Made by a program: the position numbers and the translations under genes
The notes under the pieces: generated by a model
What the model was told of the DNA's origin: nothing
What the model saw: the letters and a program-made list of their open reading frames with translations, nothing else
Databases searched by the model: none
Virus record (IMG/VR): IMGVR_UViG_3300031787_005083
Span: 62,001 to 126,000 of that record
Direction: 5' to 3' (one strand)
From: a virus
DNA length: 64,000 bases
Shown here: positions 23,846 through 34,700 of the stretch, one piece after another
Layout: every line of letters starts with the position of its first letter
Numbering within the stretch: the stretch's first letter is position 1

Positions 23846-26293
23846 TTGGTCACCCAAGTAAACGCCAACGGTAACCCTGTACTTACCCCTGGGGGTAATA
23901 CAATAACTACCACTGCATCTAATCTAGTGCAGTCTAGTATAAACACTAGCGGAAGCATTGCATTAGGAACAGCAAATGTTGTTGTTGGCGGCGCAGCGTC
24001 TGCTGTAGTAGGAGTTGCAGGTGCTGTGGTAGGAGCAGCAATTAAACCTGTAGTTGATGTAGCACGTCAAGTTAACACAGTTGTTGAATTAATTCAAAAT
24101 CCTACTTTGGGAGGCGCCCTGGCGCTCTTAGGACGCGGATTTCCACCTTACAGAAATGAACTAGACCAATTTGCTAGTTACAATTATATTTTTACTCTGT
24201 CGTGTTTGACTAATTTAGAATTAAACTATCCGTTAAGTTACAGAACAGTTGGCCCTTTAATACAAATAATTAGAAGCGGAGGCACTGGTGGAAAAAAACT
24301 TCCCACTATATATGAGACAGACGGAGTAGTTGAATTTTTTATTGATGATGTAACAATTGATTCATATATTGCACCTAATTCTAGGACTAGACATTCTAAC
24401 GCAATGGCGATTAATTTTAATGTAATTGAACCATACAGTATGGGCCAGTTTTTACAGAATCTTAGAACAGCGGCATTAGTTGCTGGACATTTAAATTATA
24501 TTGAAGCACCGTTTTTATTATCAGTAGAATTTATTGGTTACGATGATGAGGGTAATATTAAATCACCGTTCTTTTCAAAGAGGCATATTCCAATTAAACT
24601 TATTAAAGCTGATATGAATGTCACCGAAGCTGGCGCAGTTTACAGCGTGTCTGCGGTTCCATATAATGAAATAGCCTTAACAAATACTAATAGAGAAGCA
24701 AAAACAGACGTTGACGTTAGAGGATCAACAGTAGGTGAAATTTTACAATCAGGACCTAATAGTTTAACCAGCGTGTTAAATGAGACAATGATTAAACTTC
24801 AAGAAGCAGGCCAAGTCAATACTGCTGATCAATATGTGATTAGTTTTCCTAAAGGTGATTTTATCTCTAGCGCAGTAGGCGGAGTTACTAGTTCTACAAG
24901 TGCTGTTACATCGTCGTCTAGCACACGCCAGCAACTGTACGAAGCACTCACTGGAATTAAAGGAGGAAACATTCCTCCAGAGTTTGAAAAAAAATTACAA
25001 GAATTAAAAGGGGTGTCAATCACAAGATCAGCTCTTGGTGAGGCTGTTCGTGCCGAAGCCAATGCACAAGTTTCTTGGAACGATATAGGCAGTTCTAAAA
25101 TTGTTAAAAGTTTCTTAGACGGCGGAAAAATGCCATTTGCAGAACCTTCTTTTGTTGAGATGCAGGATAATAAAGGTCATATACTGCGTGGCGCAATGCA
25201 GACTAGCGATGAAAACAGAAAGTTTACATTTAAGTCTGGAACTACTATTGAAGAAATGATCGAAGAAGTTATTTTAAGCAGCGACTATGCTAGAAAATTT
25301 GTTGAGAAAACAGCAGATGCTAAAGGCAAAATAACATGGTTTAGAATTGAAACTCATGTTTACAATGTAACAGATTGGACAACTGTAGGACAAATAGGAA
25401 GGAGTCCTCGAATATTCGTATATAGGATCTTGCCTTTTAAGATTGACGCCGCAAAGATTGAAGGATCTAAACCTAACGTATTTAAATCGTTAATTAAACA
25501 GTCTAGTGCTATTAAAGCATATAACTACATTTACACTGGACAAAATATCGATATTATTAATTTTGATTTAAATTTTGATCTATCATTTTTTACTAATATT
25601 TCAACTACTAGAGGCCAAATGCAGGCTGGTAGTAAAAAACCAGATGGTATGGCAGCTGGTACACCTGATCCTAATTTTGTAGGCCCGTTACCAGTTCCGT
25701 CTCCTGCGCCTGCTGAAGGTTCAGCAGCAGTTAATAATTCAACAGGTCCTCAGACAGGTAAAAAAGGTGGCGGCGCTAAAGAACACGTTGAGAATTCTAT
25801 AGCTAGAATGTTTAATGATTCTATATTAAACAGTGATGCAGATTTAATTAATGTAAAATTAACAATACACGGAGATCCCTTTTATATTATAGACGCAGGT
25901 TTAGGAAATTATTTAGGAATTGAAAATCCAATAAACGAAGCAATAACTATAGAAGGATCGTTAAATCCTAGAAAAGGTGAAGTAGATGTAGTTTTAAATT
26001 TTAGAACTCCTATAGACTATGATGGCGAAGACGGCTTTGTGAAATATCCTCTAGGAGGGTTTTTACCTATAGGTATGTTTAGCGGAGTATATCAAGTTAT
26101 TTTAGTAAACAACAAGTTTAGTAAAGGTCAATTTACACAAGAATTAGACCTAGTGCGAAAACGTGGCCAAGACTTAACATTAGAGGGCCTTGCAAGTTCA
26201 GCAGTATCATTATTTAAAGATGCTAAGGCACTAGTAACTGGATCTAAGAAAAATCAAATAGATGAAAAAGACGCAAATGCAGGACCTCCATAA
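23846..26293 (+). CDS. Large baseplate hub-type protein, 815 aa
   Basis: Start is TTG at 23846, with AGGAG at 8-base spacing and only 2 bases after the gp53 stop. After a Gly/Ala/Val-rich hydrophobic N-terminus (residues 33-75), the body has RGFPPYRNELDQFASYNYIF, SIDSYIAPNSRTRHSNAMAI-type and MGQFLQNLRTAALVAGHLNY, then PFLLSVEFIGYDDEG; these conserved blocks recur in marine T4-like hub/structural proteins. A long Ser/Thr linker follows, then a region with DLINVKLTIHGDPFYIIDAG and VYQVILVNNKFSKGQFTQEL typical of tail hub proteins. Between gp53 and gp5 the slot is that of the hub (gp27-type). The length is about twice T4 gp27. Hub identity is by position and pattern. Confidence 0.6.
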   Translation: MVTQVNANGNPVLTPGGNTITTTASNLVQSSINTSGSIALGTANVVVGGAASAVVGVAGAVVGAAIKPVVDVARQVNTVVELIQNPTLGGALALLGRGFPPYRNELDQFASYNYIFTLSCLTNLELNYPLSYRTVGPLIQIIRSGGTGGKKLPTIYETDGVVEFFIDDVTIDSYIAPNSRTRHSNAMAINFNVIEPYSMGQFLQNLRTAALVAGHLNYIEAPFLLSVEFIGYDDEGNIKSPFFSKRHIPIKLIKADMNVTEAGAVYSVSAVPYNEIALTNTNREAKTDVDVRGSTVGEILQSGPNSLTSVLNETMIKLQEAGQVNTADQYVISFPKGDFISSAVGGVTSSTSAVTSSSSTRQQLYEALTGIKGGNIPPEFEKKLQELKGVSITRSALGEAVRAEANAQVSWNDIGSSKIVKSFLDGGKMPFAEPSFVEMQDNKGHILRGAMQTSDENRKFTFKSGTTIEEMIEEVILSSDYARKFVEKTADAKGKITWFRIETHVYNVTDWTTVGQIGRSPRIFVYRILPFKIDAAKIEGSKPNVFKSLIKQSSAIKAYNYIYTGQNIDIINFDLNFDLSFFTNISTTRGQMQAGSKKPDGMAAGTPDPNFVGPLPVPSPAPAEGSAAVNNSTGPQTGKKGGGAKEHVENSIARMFNDSILNSDADLINVKLTIHGDPFYIIDAGLGNYLGIENPINEAITIEGSLNPRKGEVDVVLNFRTPIDYDGEDGFVKYPLGGFLPIGMFSGVYQVILVNNKFSKGQFTQELDLVRKRGQDLTLEGLASSAVSLFKDAKALVTGSKKNQIDEKDANAGPP

Positions 26294-27717
26294 TGTCAAC
26301 TGATTCAAGAACTGCCCCTAGAGAGCAAAACCCTTCCGGCATATATGTAGGAATGGTAGTTAGTCATCTCGATACAAAGTTTATGGGGTCTTTAGAAATT
26401 GAACTATTAAAGTCAACAGAGTCGGGTAACTTAACAAGACGCACAGGACAAATTGTTCAAGCAAAATACATGAGTCCTTTTTACGGAATAACACCGTATA
26501 AAGATATGACCAAAAATAGTGGTTATGCTAATACACAAAAAAGTTACGGATGGTGGGCAATACCTCCTGATCCTGGCTCATTAGTGCTTGTGTTGTTCAC
26601 AGAAAATAATTTTGGTAATCCGTATTGGATAGGCTGCGTACAAGACGAATATACAAATTTTATGTTACCAGGGTATGCTGCTACCACGTTCAATGATTTC
26701 GACAAAGCTACTGCTTTACCAGTTGGTGAATATAATAAAAAAGTAGAAACTGCCTCGGGTAGAGATCCTACAAAATTTATTAAACCGTACAACAACATTG
26801 CATTTGACCAACTTGAAATCCAAGGCCTTACAGCTGACCATATAAGAGGAACAACAACCTCTAGTGCTAGAAGAGAAGCACCTAGTATGGTGTTTGGAAT
26901 GTCAACCCCGGGCCCATATGATGTAAAAGGACCAAAAGCTGAATACGGGCCTCAAGGCTCAAGAATTAACGTGCCATTTAATCGATTGGGGGGTAGTTCG
27001 TTTGTAATGGACGATGGAGACATGAGTCTTCTTCGTAAGAAGCCACCCAGCGGAACCGACGCTGGCCCATTAGAATATGCTAGTGTAGAAAACGGAGAAA
27101 AAGACGGCAACGTACTTCATCCTGCAAATGAGCTAGTGCGAATTAAAACAAGAACAGGTCATCAAATTGTATTTCATAACTCTGAAGATTTAATTTACAT
27201 TTCCCACGGTAGCGGTAACAGTTGGATTGAAATGACTGGCAACGGCAAAATTGATATTTACGCTAAAGATTCAATCAGTGTACATTCAGAAAATGATCTT
27301 AATTTTTCAGCAGGTAGAGATATTAACTTTAGAGCAAAAAATAATATTAATGCAACAGCTGGTGCTAATGTTTTTGTAAAAGCCATAGAAAATATAGAAC
27401 TTAAAGCAGACAAAGATGGCAGAATATATGCCAAAGGCAGTACACATATTAGAGCTGAATTAGATCATATTGAAACTACAGTCAAAGGCAAAATTTTTAT
27501 GAATAGCTCAGTTACGGCAATTCAAGCAAAGGATGCATTTATACCTAAAAGAGTTCCTCAACACGAACCGTGGAGAGAACACGAAAATCTTAACCCTAAG
27601 GATTTTACACCAGAGCAGACTAAAGCGATTAGTCCTACAGAAGAAGATCCAGATGCAGTACTACCGCCATTTAATTTTCCACCAATCGCTGACACATTTA
27701 AGAAGCCTACAAAATAA
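26293..27717 (+). CDS. 5: Central spike / baseplate hub protein gp5
   Basis: 474 residues. An N-terminal OB-like region (VGMVVSHLDTKFMGSLEIEL, GWWAIPPDPGSLVLVLFTEN, NFGNPYWIGCVQDEYTNFML) is typical of gp5/VgrG hub proteins. The C-terminal part is a regular short-strand repeat (IEMTGNGKIDIYAKDSISVH, SENDLNFSAGRDINFRAKNN), i.e. the triple-stranded beta-helix spike. No lysozyme domain (GLxxGxxxxYxDxxxY-type block) is seen between them, unlike T4 gp5, so cell-wall cutting must come from elsewhere. The start overlaps the upstream stop (TAATG). It forms the membrane-piercing tip on the hub. Confidence 0.88.
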   Translation: MSTDSRTAPREQNPSGIYVGMVVSHLDTKFMGSLEIELLKSTESGNLTRRTGQIVQAKYMSPFYGITPYKDMTKNSGYANTQKSYGWWAIPPDPGSLVLVLFTENNFGNPYWIGCVQDEYTNFMLPGYAATTFNDFDKATALPVGEYNKKVETASGRDPTKFIKPYNNIAFDQLEIQGLTADHIRGTTTSSARREAPSMVFGMSTPGPYDVKGPKAEYGPQGSRINVPFNRLGGSSFVMDDGDMSLLRKKPPSGTDAGPLEYASVENGEKDGNVLHPANELVRIKTRTGHQIVFHNSEDLIYISHGSGNSWIEMTGNGKIDIYAKDSISVHSENDLNFSAGRDINFRAKNNINATAGANVFVKAIENIELKADKDGRIYAKGSTHIRAELDHIETTVKGKIFMNSSVTAIQAKDAFIPKRVPQHEPWREHENLNPKDFTPEQTKAISPTEEDPDAVLPPFNFPPIADTFKKPTK

Positions 27718-27729
27718 GGTAAATATATT

Positions 27730-28188
27730 ATGAGCGCACTAGAAAAAAATCTTTATAAACAAATATCAGTTAAGTCAACTAGATCTAGATCCAACGATAA
27801 TGTTGCAACCGCAGCACCTACTTATAAAGGATTTAGCACAGTAAATTCTACAAATTCTAGTCCAGCACTTTATGATATTGCTCTTATCAAACAAGATATT
27901 ATAAATCACTTTCATATTAGGCAAGGTGAAAAATTAAGTGATCCAGAATTTGGCACTATAATTTGGGACATTATTTTTGAACCTCTAACAGACGATACTG
28001 TAAATGCAATAATTCAAAATATTTCTAGGATTGTTAATTATGATCCAAGAGTCAAGGTTAATAAGATTGATGTCAAGCAACCTTACGAACATGCAATTCG
28101 GATTGATTGTGAATTGGTATATTTGCCTTATTCAATTGTAGAAAAATTACAATTTACGTTTGACGAAAAAGCTGGGTTCATCAATTAA
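27730..28188 (+). CDS. 25: Baseplate wedge protein gp25
   Basis: gp25/GpW-fold wedge protein that initiates sheath assembly at the baseplate. The conserved core is ALYDIALIKQDIINHFHIRQ, GEKLSDPEFGTIIWDIIFEP, LTDDTVNAIIQNISRIV, then YDPRVKVNKIDV. The usual EPR motif reads EPL here, so the Arg is not conserved. Length 152, against 132 in T4; the extra residues are N-terminal. A weak GTAAATAT and AAGG stand upstream of the ATG. Next to gp6, as expected for wedge genes. Confidence 0.93.
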   Translation: MSALEKNLYKQISVKSTRSRSNDNVATAAPTYKGFSTVNSTNSSPALYDIALIKQDIINHFHIRQGEKLSDPEFGTIIWDIIFEPLTDDTVNAIIQNISRIVNYDPRVKVNKIDVKQPYEHAIRIDCELVYLPYSIVEKLQFTFDEKAGFIN

Positions 28189-28207
28189 CTACGCACTTTT
28201 CAAATCA

Positions 28208-28215
28208 AATAAATA
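28208..28215 (+). promoter_or_regulatory. T4-type late promoter AATAAATA
   Basis: AATAAATA 25 bases upstream of the gp6 ATG; AAGGA follows as ribosome site. 7 of 8 match. Confidence 0.55.
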
Positions 28216-28239
28216 TTGATATAGTTAAGGAAAGCGCAC

Positions 28240-31200
28240 ATGTCATCTACAGATAGACAAAATAGATTATTACTTGCAGAAGATTGGAAGCGTGTCTACC
28301 AATCTTTTCGCAATGCAGATTTTCAAAGTTATGATTTTGATAATCTAAGACGTACGATGATATCGTATCTAAGAGAAAATTATCCCGAAGACTTTAATGA
28401 CTATGTTGAATCAAGCGAATATCTTGCGTTAGTAGACTTAATAGCGTTCCTTGGGCAAAATATTGCTTTCCGTATAGATTTAAACGCTAGAGAAAATTTC
28501 TTAGAATTAGCAGACAGACGTGAAAGTGTATTACGACTAGCTCGATTACTTTCTTATAATCCTAAGAGAGTACAATCTTGCAATGGATTATTAAAAATTG
28601 CATCAGTTAGAACCTCAGAAGAAATTCGCGATAGCAATAACATTAATTTACAAAATCAAACTATAGTATGGAATGATCCTAGTAATATTGATTGGTACGA
28701 ACAGTTTATAAAAGTAATAAATGCAGCCTTACCTGTTAATGGTACGTTTGGTCGCCCAGTTAAAAAAGACAACGTTAATGGAATTCCTACAGATCAATAT
28801 AGATTGAATAGTACAAATTCAGAACTACCTGTTTATTCATTTAATAAAACAATTGACGGCAGAGCTACAACTTTTGAAATAGTTTCAACTGATGTATCTG
28901 ATGGAAATATTCTTGAAGAAGCTCCCTTCCCAGGAAATAATTTTGCTTTTATATATCGAGACGACGGACGTGGTCCAGCAAGCTCAAACACAGGATTTTT
29001 CTCACATTTTAGACAAGGAAATCTAGACGAAGGATTGTTTAATATTTCGGCGCCTATCTCAAATCAAACTGTTTCTATTGAGTCTCCTAACATTAACAAC
29101 TCCGATGTATGGCTCTATCGTTTAGATTCATTTGGCAATGAAACAGAATTATGGACTAAGGTTGATGCACTAGAAGGCAATAACGTAATCTATAATAGTG
29201 TAAACAAAAAAAATAGAAACATTTATAGTGTACTAACTCGTGTAGGTGATAGAATTAATTTAATATTCTCCGACGGCACATTTGGAGAATTACCTAAAGG
29301 TCAATTTAAGATATATTATAGAACAAGTCTACCAGATAGATTAATTGTTGGCCCTGAAGATATGCGAGCTATTTCTATTACAATTCCGTATCTAAGCAAA
29401 TTAGGCAAAGAAGAATCAATAGTTATAACTTTTGAACTAAAATATACAGTTGATAATAGTAGTCCTAGCGAAAGTAACGACAGCATTAAATTAAATGCTC
29501 CTAGCACATATTATACACAAAATAGAATGATAACTGGTGAGGACTATCAAATAGCACCTCTAGGTATTAATCAAGAAATTATTAAAGTTAAAGCAGTTAA
29601 CAGAACATCAAGCGGAATAAGTCGTTACTTTGACTTAATAGACGCTACAGGAAAATATAGTCAAACTACCCTGTTTGGGAACGACGGTGTTGTGTATAAA
29701 GAATTTTTAGAATTACAAAAAAGTTTTACTTTTAATACTCGAACAGACGTTGAAGGAGCAGTAGAAAATATAATCGTTCCTATCCTCAATGATAAAAAAC
29801 TTAGAAATTATTATCACGATAGATTTCCAAAAATTCTAACTAGCGACTTAGGAGTTAACTGGGTCCAAGAAACTAAAGAAACTAATCTAAGCACAGGATA
29901 TTTTAAAAATAGAGAAGAGGTAAAATCAAGACTGGGTAGTTTTACAGCATCTATTCTTAGTCTAGTACGTCCAGGAGCCATGATAAAATTAGTAGCACCT
30001 GGATTCCGACCAAAAACTGTTCCAACAGCAGCGGACCTATCAACTAATCATTTCGTTCCTGATGGTACCATGCGAACCGGCGTTGCTAACAGTCTAGGTG
30101 CGTCTTATTATAATTGGGTTAAAGTGTTAAGTGTCAACGGCCCAGGAGTTGACAATACAGATGACGGATTTGGACCTGTAGCACTCAATGACATAATACC
30201 AGGACCAACAGCAGGAGTATCTCCAATTGGAGCAATTCTTGCAGAAATTAAACCAACATTACCTAACGATTTAACTGATGAAGTTAAGGCTCAAATAATT
30301 GATCAAATATTTGCTAACAGAACTTTTGGTATCCGTTTTGATCAAACTAGCGGTCAGTGGCGTGTTATTACAGAAAATAATTTAAACACAACATCTGAAT
30401 TTTCTACAGGTAAAACAGGTGATGCTACAAATCAGCGGTTAGATTCTAGTTGGCTTGTATGGTTTAAAACTGACGGCGAGCGATATACTATTACATATCG
30501 AGCTATGAGATTTGTATTTGAAAGTGATCAAGAAATTCGGTTTTATTACGATAGCAGCGACAAGATATACAACACAAAAACTGGCAAAATTGTTAAAGAT
30601 ACTATAACAGTATTAAACGTTAATAATAAACCTGATGAAACAAACTCGTTCACTAAAGATTTTAACTGGGAAATAGTTGAAGCTTATCGTGATACTGAAG
30701 GTTATGTTGACAGTAAAAAAATAGAAGTTAGTTTTTATGACGACGACGAAGACGGAGTAGTTGATGATGTAGAATTATTTGAACAAATCGTATCACCACA
30801 AGTTAATCAAACACAAAAATATGTTATGTTTGAAAAATATCTAACACAAGACGGAGTTGAAGATTTTAATTTTTATTCCAATGATACTCAACAAATAATT
30901 GTACTAGCAAGGAAAGCTGACCTATTACCACTAAGCGCATACAACGACGGCCAAGTTTTTTATTACATTGATCTAGATATTTTTGAAGTATGGAATAAGG
31001 AACGAGGTGTGTTGGAGTTATCAATTAATTATAAAGCTCGCCTTGGCAGAGATAAACTTAAATTCCGTTATATTCATGCTGCGGATTCTAATTCAAGGAT
31101 TGATCCTAGCGCAAGCAATATTGTTGATTTATATTTGCTAACAAAAGCATACGATACAAGTTTTAGACTTTGGTTAACTGAAGAAATAATAACTAAACCA

Positions 31201-31737
31201 TTACCACCAAGTAGTGATCAGTTGTTTATAAATTATAGTTCCCAACTTAATCAAATTAAATCACTTAGTGACGAAATAATTTATCATCCAGTTAAGTATA
31301 AGATACTGTTTGGAAAAAATGCAAGTGATGATTTAAAAGCAACATTTAAAGTTGTAAAAAATCCTGACATGGTATTAAATGATAACGATATAAAAGCAAG
31401 AGTAATATCAGCTATGTCACAATTTTTTGCACTTGAAAATTGGGAGTTTGGCGAAACGTTTTATTTCTCTGAATTAAGCAGTTATGTTATGAATAGAATG
31501 GCACCAGATTTAGTAACATTTGTTATAGTGCCGTTCCAAGATTCTCAAGCATTTGGATCATTGTTTGAAATTAAGGCAGAAGCAGATGAAATTTTTATCA
31601 GCGGAGCAACAGTTGATGATATTGAAATAATAGATGCTATTACAGCGTCTAGATTAAAAGCAGGCGGAAGAGTGATTACCCAGTCAACTAGTACTAATGT
31701 AGGAATACAAAGTTCGTCTACCGGAGGATACAATTAA
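28240..31737 (+). CDS. 6: Baseplate wedge protein gp6
   Basis: gp6 forms the dimeric ring that holds wedges together. The N-terminus is the classic one: LLLAEDWKRVYQSFRNADFQ, SYDFDNLRRTMISYLRENYP, EDFNDYVESSEYLALVDLIA, then FRIDLNARENFLELADRRES, LRLARLLSYNPKR. A long mixed beta region with repeated Asn/Asp motifs follows and the C-terminal TFVIVPFQDSQAFGSLFEIK is close to known gp6 ends. At 1165 residues it is much longer than T4 gp6 (660). AAGGA precedes the ATG. The stop overlaps the giant gene's ATG (TAATG), so it is translated with it. Confidence 0.92.
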   Translation: MSSTDRQNRLLLAEDWKRVYQSFRNADFQSYDFDNLRRTMISYLRENYPEDFNDYVESSEYLALVDLIAFLGQNIAFRIDLNARENFLELADRRESVLRLARLLSYNPKRVQSCNGLLKIASVRTSEEIRDSNNINLQNQTIVWNDPSNIDWYEQFIKVINAALPVNGTFGRPVKKDNVNGIPTDQYRLNSTNSELPVYSFNKTIDGRATTFEIVSTDVSDGNILEEAPFPGNNFAFIYRDDGRGPASSNTGFFSHFRQGNLDEGLFNISAPISNQTVSIESPNINNSDVWLYRLDSFGNETELWTKVDALEGNNVIYNSVNKKNRNIYSVLTRVGDRINLIFSDGTFGELPKGQFKIYYRTSLPDRLIVGPEDMRAISITIPYLSKLGKEESIVITFELKYTVDNSSPSESNDSIKLNAPSTYYTQNRMITGEDYQIAPLGINQEIIKVKAVNRTSSGISRYFDLIDATGKYSQTTLFGNDGVVYKEFLELQKSFTFNTRTDVEGAVENIIVPILNDKKLRNYYHDRFPKILTSDLGVNWVQETKETNLSTGYFKNREEVKSRLGSFTASILSLVRPGAMIKLVAPGFRPKTVPTAADLSTNHFVPDGTMRTGVANSLGASYYNWVKVLSVNGPGVDNTDDGFGPVALNDIIPGPTAGVSPIGAILAEIKPTLPNDLTDEVKAQIIDQIFANRTFGIRFDQTSGQWRVITENNLNTTSEFSTGKTGDATNQRLDSSWLVWFKTDGERYTITYRAMRFVFESDQEIRFYYDSSDKIYNTKTGKIVKDTITVLNVNNKPDETNSFTKDFNWEIVEAYRDTEGYVDSKKIEVSFYDDDEDGVVDDVELFEQIVSPQVNQTQKYVMFEKYLTQDGVEDFNFYSNDTQQIIVLARKADLLPLSAYNDGQVFYYIDLDIFEVWNKERGVLELSINYKARLGRDKLKFRYIHAADSNSRIDPSASNIVDLYLLTKAYDTSFRLWLTEEIITKPLPPSSDQLFINYSSQLNQIKSLSDEIIYHPVKYKILFGKNASDDLKATFKVVKNPDMVLNDNDIKARVISAMSQFFALENWEFGETFYFSELSSYVMNRMAPDLVTFVIVPFQDSQAFGSLFEIKAEADEIFISGATVDDIEIIDAITASRLKAGGRVITQSTSTNVGIQSSSTGGYN

Positions 31738-34700
31738 TGGCATACGATGATAGACAAACAGAATTACCTTTACCAGGTGACGGATCTGAAAAAAGAAAAA
31801 GTGAAATTCATCTTCCAAAATATTTTCGAACAGAATCTAATACTAAATTCTTATCAAGCACCCTTGATCAGTTACTACAGCCCGGCGTGGCAGAAAAACT
31901 TAACGGATACTTTGGCAGAAAAACTGCTACAGCGTTTAATCCATCAGACACATATATAGCAGATGTTTCCAAAGACAGAGAGGATTATCAGTTTGAACCA
32001 GCTTCAGTAATTACAGACGCATTAGGTAATGTAGAATTTTTTAAAAATTATAATGACCTTATTAATCAAGTTAAAAACTTTGGCGGCGTTAATCGCAATC
32101 ATAGTAATATAAACAAAGAAGAATTTTATACTTGGGATCCCCATATCAATTGGGATAAATTTACAAATTTTAGAGAATACTATTGGTTACCCACAGGTCC
32201 CCAAACACTTAATATTGTTGGTGATGTTAAAGAAATAACCAGTACATATTCTGTATCTTTGCAAGATAACGGTGACAATTATTCTTATATTTTTTCGCCT
32301 GACGGATTAACTCCTAATCCTAATTTTAAATTATTTAGAGGAGTTACATATAGGTTTGAAATCAATACACCGGGTTTACCTCTTACTTTTAGAACACAGC
32401 GTACCCTTGATGATGCATTTTTAATTAAACAAGGAATTAATGCCCAGGCAGTTGAAAACGGAGTTATTGAAATAACTTTAAATGAAGCTACTCCTAATGA
32501 AATTTTTTATGTAGCTGATAATAATATTAATCTTGGCGGAGTAATTCGCGTAGCAAATATTGAAGAATCTAGTTTTATTGATGTAGAAACAGAAATTTTA
32601 GGTAAAAAAACATACACTACAAAAGCCGGATGGAGTGTAACTAACGGTATGAAAATTAGATTTGTTGGAGAAGTAATCCCAGCAATATATTCAAACTCTG
32701 AGTGGTATGTAGAAGGTGTTGGAGATAAGATTAAACTAATATCCGACATTGATGTTGAAGTATCTTTTCCGGTAGGCATTGACCTAAACGTTCCTTTTGA
32801 CACCGAAGACGGATTTGATAGATTACCATTTAGCTCTGCAATTGGTTTTCCACGAGATAAAGATTACATTGTAATTAATAGAGCATCTAGCGACGGCAAT
32901 TTTTGGAGTAGATATAATCGATGGTTCCATAAAGATGTCATAGAATTAGTAGCAAGTATTAATAATCAACCAGCAAATCTTGATCAAGCTGCAAGAGCCA
33001 ATCGACCAATTATTGAATTTGAAGCTAATTTAAAATTATTTAATTTTGGTACAACAACAAAACCTGTTATTGATTTAATAGATGATTTTAGCGTAGATGC
33101 ATTTTCCAGTATTGAAGGAACACTAGGGTATAGTGTTGACGGAGTTCAGTTAAGAAACGGAATGCGAATATTGTTTTTAGCAGACACTGATCCGTTAGTA
33201 AGAGGAAGAATTTTTAAGGTTGAATTTATTAAATTTACAGGTAGTGGTGTAGCAGGACAGATCGCACTACGAGAAACAGAAGATTCTTTACCTCAGATAA
33301 ACGAAAACGTACTAGTAACTAAAGGAAATACCTACACAGGATCTATGTGGTTCTTTAACGGTACAGAGTGGAAACGTGCCCAGGAAAAAACACAAGTTAA
33401 TCAGCCGCCACTGTTTGATGCATACGATGCCGCCGGCGTCTCGTTTGCAGATACGTCAAAATACGAAGCATCAAACTTTAAAGGAACTGAAATTTTCAGT
33501 TATAAGACTGGAGTTGGCACAGCTGATTCTGTATTAGGGTTTCCGTTGGTATACCGTAGTATTGATAACGTAGGCGATATCTTATTTGATTTTGATTATA
33601 ATTCTGATATAGTTGAATATCAGATTGATACAGTTCCTCAAACAGTTCCAATTGCTTCTGGTTATTTAAAAAAATATACAGATAAAAATAATTTTATTAA
33701 TTTAGGTGCATGGACTAAAGCTGATAAACTTTCGTCTCAAGCTGTAATACTACAATATATTAATGATAACACTAAAATAAATTATCCTATTAATTGTTTT
33801 GATCAAAGTGGATTCCTTACTGATTTATTAGTAAGGGTGTTTGTAAATAACAAAGTAGTTAAAGAAGGGGTAGATTATGAATTAGTACTTACTGCTGACA
33901 AGTTTAAAGCAGTTAAGTTCATTAAAAATATTAAACTTAATGACGTAATTAAATTTAAGTGTTTTTCTAATACTGCAAAAAACGAAAACGGTTATTACGA
34001 AATTGCTGCTAATCTTGAAAAAAATCCTCTTAATGAAGATGTAACAGATTTCACACTAGGCGAAGTTAATGATCATGTAGCAAGTATTGTAGAAAATTTA
34101 CAAGCATTTACAGGGGTATTTCCAGGAACAGGAAATTTACGTGATATAACAGATTTAAGTAAGTACGGCCGTAAGTTCATAAAACATTCCTCGCCATTAA
34201 ATCTATCAATGTATCACTTGCTTGATAGAGAAGCTAATTTAGTTAAATCAATTCGATACGCACGAAGAGAATACGGTAAATTTAAACGTCAATTTTTAGA
34301 GATTGCAAGCTCGTTAGGGTATGAAGGTCCAGTTAAAGAACACGTTGATCGAATACTGCTTGAAATTAATAAAGATAAAATTAATAAAATGCCTTTCTAT
34401 TCTAGTGATATGCTTCCTTACGGAGCAGCTATTAGAAACAGAATAACTGTAGAAGATCCTGACTCAAGATTTTATTCACTAACGCAGCCTTTTAAGTATA
34501 ATGAAATTAATACAAGGGCTGTTGGAGTATACATTAATAATGAACAATTATTATATCAGAAAGATTATGAGTTTAATGATAACGGATTTTTAATAGTAAC
34601 GGTACAAAAAGAATTTGGCGATGTTCTCGATATCTACGAGTACGAATCTACTAACGGAAGTTATATTCCGCCTACGCCAACTAAATTAGGATTATATCCT

